Assembly (NCBI GenBank): GCA_947044365.1
Contig: OX345636.1
Coordinates: 10,851,809-10,915,808, forward strand
Reading direction: 5' to 3'
Length of the DNA: 64,000 nucleotides
From: Petrosia ficiformis
Lineage: Eukaryota; Porifera; Demospongiae; Haplosclerida; Petrosiidae
Shown one piece after another: positions 59,121-64,000 of this stretch; positions within the stretch are counted from its first letter, which is position 1; each line of letters opens with the position of its first letter. The notes below the pieces were generated by a model. It did not search any database, was not told the origin of the DNA, and was given only the letters and a program-made list of their open reading frames with translations. A program made the translations under genes and the position numbers.

Positions 59121-59322
59121 CAATAACAATATGATAAGTATAATAATTATAATATAATTATTTTACTTATCATATTATTGTTATAAAGTACAGAGGATTT
59201 CAGTTCCGTTGACACAATTATTCCGTTCCGTAACCACATAACCACATGTACTATTATATGGAGGGTGTGGTTACGGAACGGAATAATTGTGTCAACGGAA
59301 CTGAAATCCTCTGTACTTTATA
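59121..59322. mobile_element. Two adjoining palindromes (64 bp and 140 bp)
   Basis: 59121-59184 pairs 'caataacaatatgataagta' with its complement. 59182-59322 is a near-perfect foldback with arms 'tataaagtacagaggatttc' + 'agttccgttgacacaattat'. The second joins directly to a foldback-arm relic at 59318. Confidence 0.88.
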
Positions 59323-60103
59323 CACTTTGCCTGTGGTTAACACGCCACAAAAATTGTGATTAAGTAGTTCCATACACTATATGCACAGCTACATAAATAG
59401 CATTCCAATCTTTCCAATAAAATTGAATTTCATCATTACTATCATTTACCTAGTACTTGAAATGTACTTGCTTGAAAACTGTGTGCCAAATGTGCAAATA
59501 CAATACTAAATCTGTTTTTATGGCCTGCAGGGCAATCCCTTATGATTGCTATTTCACCGGTTTGAATTTCTATAGATGTTTGTGTTACATATAATATTAT
59601 ATATGCGTTGTATATAATAGTTACAAAAGTTACATCATTCTGGGTGCTTGGTCAATTAATGGGCATGGCACGTAATAGAACATGTGCTCAAGCTCTATAG
59701 ACCAGCAGTAGTAAAGCTGCCTAATTGTGGATCACGTATTGAAACCGGTACTAATAGATGTTCTATTTGAAATATATTCCTAAAGTTCTACAAGATTCTT
59801 AAAAAGTAAGAAATGTTGATAATCAAAATAATAAATATAATAGACTGCTGTACATATGTATGTTTTATACATAAGCAAGTCAGCCATGATTACTGAATGT
59901 TGGACACCACAAAACAATCAGAAGGATATTTAAATGTTCCTTGTACATGTATCTTCTCCTTATATCTTGTTGAGCCGAAAACAGCTAACTGTAATTGAAG
60001 ATTCAATTTAGTCGTGCATCACTGTTAAACACGAATGCAACATGCGAGTTTGACCAGACCCTCTTTCCGCGTAGGTGAGGGGCTGGCCTGGCGAGACTAT
60101 GGC
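59318..60103. mobile_element. Relic of the 31619-type foldback, split by a MITE family A copy
   Basis: 59318-59356 ('tatacactttgcctgtggtt' 'aacacgccacaaaaa') and 60025-60103 ('aaacacgaatgcaacatgcg' ... 'ggctggcctggcgagacta') are consecutive parts of the right arm of the 31619-31940 element. They are separated by about 670 bp that include MITE family A copy 4 (about 59513-59940: 'ttttatggcctgcagggcaa', 'aattaatgggcatggcacgt', 'cagccatgattactgaat'). The left arm is missing. Confidence 0.75.
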
Positions 60104-60279
60104 TGAACGTACTCGTTATGTAGGTCAAGAAACAGAACAGTAAGACAAAACTTCGATGGAATTTAACCATAAATAAATTTATATTTGTGCTAGAACTACT
60201 TTTATAGCTCCAAAAATGTAGAAATGTATTTTTATGAAAAAGAATCATAATATAATAATAATAATATGATGATGATGAA

Positions 60280-60515
60280 CATTCAGTCAGTTTTGCCACT
60301 CGCCGGTTATCTACTTTAAAGACGTTCTCTGGCCATCTAGAAGATATTGTTAGTCATATATAAAAACACTCAATATCAAAAGGTATGTGTGTATTTAAAC
60401 TTATCTGTATATATTAGCAGAGATTTCAGCTCATTTGTTGCAATTGAAATGTATGGGCAGCCAATTTTTTTTGGTGCCATCCCTACATAGAGAGTACTAC
60501 CGTACTCTCTGATAT
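60280..60515 (+). mobile_element. MITE family C, dispersed copy
   Basis: Same order of landmarks as 39955-40185, ending 'gccatccctacatagagagt' 'actaccgtactctctgat' before a long (TA)n tract (60513-60563). Confidence 0.8.
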
Positions 60516-60519
60516 ATAT

Positions 60520-60526
60520 ATATATA

Positions 60527-60566
<40 letters not shown>

Positions 60567-62560
60567 TAGGTGATATCAGGTAGTTTTACATTGAGGTACA
60601 CAACTACACTAAGCTACTAACAAACAAGTATTTGGTATCTGATACTGAATGAATATGTGCTTGCTTATTATACATTATATTTGCATGTGCATATGATTAT
60701 GAGTATTTCTGAGTGCATGTATGTTTTGTGTGTCTGTGTATTCCTGTGGCTATAAGATTATATGTATACACATTCATTGGTCCTCGTTTGCATGTGTGTG
60801 ATAAATATTTACGCATGTGAGTGCACATTAATTATGTACAATTACAAACTCTAGTTGTATTTTCTTACCATTCCAAAGTAGTGAATTATTCACTAAGTCA
60901 GTTATTAATATATTAATATCAGTATTAATCAGGATATGATATCTTTATAGTTCTCAACCATTGATGTCTACGAAGAAACAAACAAACAAATAACTGTTGA
61001 GAATCTCCTGAAAAGAGAGAGTAAGGTATAATATTATTCGTATAATAAGTGAACTTAGTAAGATATATTATAATGGAGTAACAAGTTTGGATAGCAGATG
61101 TACAATATGTAAGTCCCGTATCATTCATTGGAACTCTCCTCTGGTCCTTCATCCATGGGTACAATGGTGGATGGGTATCAGTTTGTACAGGTATCTCATT
61201 GTTTTTTTGAATGAAATCATCCTAAGGAATAGAATCTTCAAAAGGAATGGTGGATTGGGAGGTAGTAGTGGATGAAATAGATCCATGGATTGAAATGTTA
61301 GGAAAGCTATAAATACATGTACAATTGCTGGGTTACAATAGAGTTGTGTATTATCTATGCATGGCCAGATTTAAAATACCTTGGTTTTCATTTTTAAAGG
61401 TATCAAAATGCATGTAATAATTGACAACATTTCACAACCCTCAGCTAACCCTCTGTGACATTTGGAAAACATTGACAAAATGCATACCTTTAAATGCTTG
61501 GTACTTGGCCATTATATGATTATAAATTTAGTCAACTAAATTTGGTGAGCACTATGTTAGTTGTCATCCAGTATAAAATGGTCAAAGCAAATATTTAAAG
61601 GTAAACATTTGCTATTTCAAAAAGTCCTTTTTTCACATTAATGGGCACATATATATAGTGGCAAATGTCTGATATTCATGTCTCCTTTGCAAAATGATCA
61701 GGAATGACAAATAAACATGAAATGTGGTACACTGATAATCAGTACAGTACATTTATCACTACAATTTAACCATAGCAAACTGAACTTTCAAATACTTGGT
61801 TTGACATCTTTATATAACTAACAAATAATCTAAGAAGTTTTTTGTCTTCGGCTATGTAAGTTAAAATCATGAGTGTTTTAAAATTTGAGTTATAATAGCT
61901 TAGAGATGTAACTTACAAAGTCCCGAAAATTAAAATTAGTACTATAATACATTCTTTTCTCCAAACATTTGTCACTCATGAAAGATTCCCCAGATATTCT
62001 TTCAATGTCTGTTCATATGCATGCAGGGTAATTTTTCAACAATTAAACTTGGAAGATAAATATCATCACAGAGCACATGAAAATATAATGACAACTTCAA
62101 CTCACTCTGTAAATCTAGAAATCTTTTTACAAACATTAAGTGTACTGGCCACATGACCATCACAATATATATATATAATTATAATAATCTTGAAGTAATA
62201 AAATACAATTCATTCATAACAGAAGAAGAATCCACATTCAGAATCAAAGGAAATATCTTCAACATATGCATCTAACTTAGTTCTTTTCGATTTCAGAGAC
62301 ATCTCCAACACAATTGTTCACTCCACCTACAATTTTGAATAACAATTGCGTATAGATCTCTACTTAATATTGGAATTAGACATCTAGATACTGCACAATC
62401 CGATGAATACTTTTATGAATATATATAGCTGAATTCTTGAATACATGCATATTCGTAATTGAACTGTTGTTAACTGCAAAAACCATTACAGATCTATATA
62501 TTACCATCCCTACATAATTATAGAGACTAAATCTAGAGAGTACTATATATATATATCTTG
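60520..62560. other. Intergenic, no supported gene
   Basis: (TA)n to about 60563, then AT-rich DNA. Open frames at 60925-61164 (-) and 61087-61275 (+) overlap and show no features. Nothing else is recognised. Confidence 0.4.
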
Positions 62561-62564
62561 GATA

Positions 62565-62775
62565 ATATGAAGCAGATTTTGCCAGTTTTGCCTACTTGCT
62601 GGTTCTCTATCTTAAGCTTAACGACAATCTTTGGCCATCTAGAAGGTGTTGGTAGTCATGAAAACACTAGATATAAATAGGTATGTGTGTATTAAAACCT
62701 ATCAGCTCATCACTTGCAATTGCAATTTTTTTCGTGCCATCCCTACATAGATAGTACTACCGTAATCTCTGATTA
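62565..62775 (+). mobile_element. MITE family C, dispersed copy
   Basis: Shares 'gaagcagattttgccagttttgcc', 'ttggccatctagaaggtgtt' and the end 'gccatccctacatagatagt' with the copies at 39955 and 60280; somewhat diverged. Confidence 0.8.
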
Positions 62776-62948
62776 TTATAATCATTAGCTGTTCTAATAA
62801 AACAATAAAACCTATGCTTGTCCTCTTAAACACAACACTTTTATATAATTTATACATGTATATACTAAAAGTACTGGCCGTCCTAATAAACAAATTACAC
62901 AGTAATGAAATATAGGCCATTCTAAAAACATATTTCTGTCAGTTAATG

Positions 62949-63354
62949 TTACTTATGTCGGCAAACAAAGCTTGTAGAAATGTATCCAGTTTGTATTTCA
63001 TTAAATCTAGAGGGTGTTTTGAGCAATCTGTTCCAAGTAGGTTTTTTTTGGTTTATACTCTCTCTTTTTAGCCATGAGGCAATCATCTCAAACATTCTTT
63101 CCCTAACGGTAGGATGATTTGCTTTAATAGCTCTAAGAATGTCCACTGCAATTCCCAATCCAGATCCTATGAACTTCCAATCATTCTCAAACGTCATGCA
63201 CTTCTCAAAAATCTCATTATGATCATTAATATCTGTATAGATAGAAGTTAGTGATAAATAATTATAAGTATGTAATTAGGAAATATACCTAGTATGCAGT
63301 GGCAAACATGATTGAATGGATCTGGTTCAATCTGGTGATGATGAGGAGGAGGCT
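62949..63354 (-). CDS. 3' end of a Death-domain gene
   Basis: Two exons on the reverse strand: 63354-63289 (PPPHHHQIEPDPFNHVCHC, donor CTAG|gtatat, phase 1) and 63232-62949 (acceptor acag|AT). The second starts INDHNEIFEKCMTFENDW and continues with a death-fold pattern: WKFIGSGLGIAVDILRAI, ERMFEMIASWLKRESI, PTWNRLLKTP, then a stop. The His/Pro-rich linker is only 22 residues in this exon, and the gene extends beyond the right edge. A cytosolic adaptor or receptor tail is likely; N-terminal domains are not visible. Confidence 0.75.
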
Positions 63355-63359
63355 CTGAA

Positions 63360-64000
63360 ATGAAAGATAATAATTATCATTTGACATTATTGAATTTCTA
63401 TAGTATAATGCCAAAGAGGACTTTAGGCAGCCATTGGTCAATGCAAGTATATATGGCAATGTTAACATCCAAATTAAAATTCTTATGACATGAACTTAAT
63501 CAGATTAAAAGTGTTATGTCTGCATGATTTAGAGTTTTCATAGAAAGAATGTAAGCTTATTTTATTTAAGCTTAATTTTAAAATTATTAATTTAACCTCC
63601 ATCTATTGCTATAATTATTCATGGGTCAAGGCATTTATCCTATATCCCAACTCCCTTCAGTTAAAATTGCACGACATGGTTTTTTTATGTTTCTAATGAT
63701 TGTGATACATCTCACTGTCACAATATATAATTCACCTGTTGTGCAAGCACATGGGCAATTTTAAAAAGATGAGGTGCTTATTATTTTTCCAACCCCTGCA
63801 TCTATACAATTAAGGCCATCAGTAGGGGTATTTGCTTGAGGGACTATATTTTTAGTCAGCTATTCACAATGTTATTATTTATTATCAAAAATATAAAGGA
63901 TATCTGTAACTGTTAAACTAATTCTTCATAAAAATGATCAGTTCATGATGTACATCAATATCTTATTATAAATTATACCTAAAATGAATATTCATCCTTT
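63360..64000. other. Probable intron of the Death-domain gene
   Basis: AT-rich sequence upstream of the 63354 exon on the reverse strand; I see no further exon before the window edge. Confidence 0.4.

Noticed and set aside
1..64000. tRNA or rRNA genes
   Set aside because: I saw no convincing tRNA A/B box pair with cloverleaf, nor rRNA-like conserved blocks. A proper covariance-model scan was not possible here.

Overview
The window looks like metazoan nuclear DNA. It is AT-rich, has split genes with short introns (many 55-250 nt) and carries many small foldback transposons. Its gene families (tandem-CARD protein, ROC-COR-Death GTPase, Death-domain protein, large beta-helix/multi-pass receptors, Ulp1- and RecQ-bearing transposons) suggest an early-branching animal, most likely a demosponge resembling Amphimedon. 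That assignment is inference. I see no rRNA, tRNA or CRISPR.

Layout. 1-0.6 kb: reverse-strand retroelement remnant. 2.0-6.9 kb: an eight-exon + strand gene with two CARD-like domains; all splice phases close. 8.9-12.2 kb: foldback elements, a MITE family and minisatellites. 12.2-19.2 kb (- strand): a ROC-COR-Death GTPase gene. Between its start-codon exon (19203-19211) and its first long exons lies the most unusual object here: about 35 tandem units of 73-134 bp. Read on the gene strand, every unit places an acceptor AG, exactly three bases of the form NNG, and a donor GT side by side. The phases upstream and downstream both fit phase-0 one-codon exons. It can be read as an array of single-codon microexons, or as a ratchet of recursive splice sites.

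20-34 kb is mostly foldback and MITE DNA with a small TPR-like gene piece at 29.4-30.1 kb. 35.2-38.7 kb (- strand) holds a roughly 1,127-residue receptor with an extracellular repeat region and a multi-pass C-terminal part. A close copy at 40.5-42.4 kb has two CAA-to-TAA stops and lacks the membrane part, and a third scrap lies at 39.1 kb.

42.5-54.2 kb is a transposon nest. A long inverted-repeat element (42510-51063) contains a hAT element with an 8-bp target duplication (43894-45689), a DDE-integrase scrap, a UBX-like cargo gene and a decayed Ty3/gypsy element. Next to it, a MULE-like element with a 9-bp duplication (51136-54155) carries a RecQ N-lobe fragment and is split by another element with a 6-bp ACCGGT duplication (51187-53193) bearing Ulp1-type protease exons. 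55.4-57.5 kb is a diverged ~300-bp satellite. 57.9-62.8 kb is foldback DNA. 62.9-63.4 kb holds the 3' end of a Death-domain gene that runs out of the window.

The cellular genes share a theme: three death-fold genes (CARD-CARD, ROC-COR-Death, Death) lie in 64 kb, as expected for an expanded invertebrate innate-immunity or apoptosis repertoire. Functions are inferred from motifs alone.
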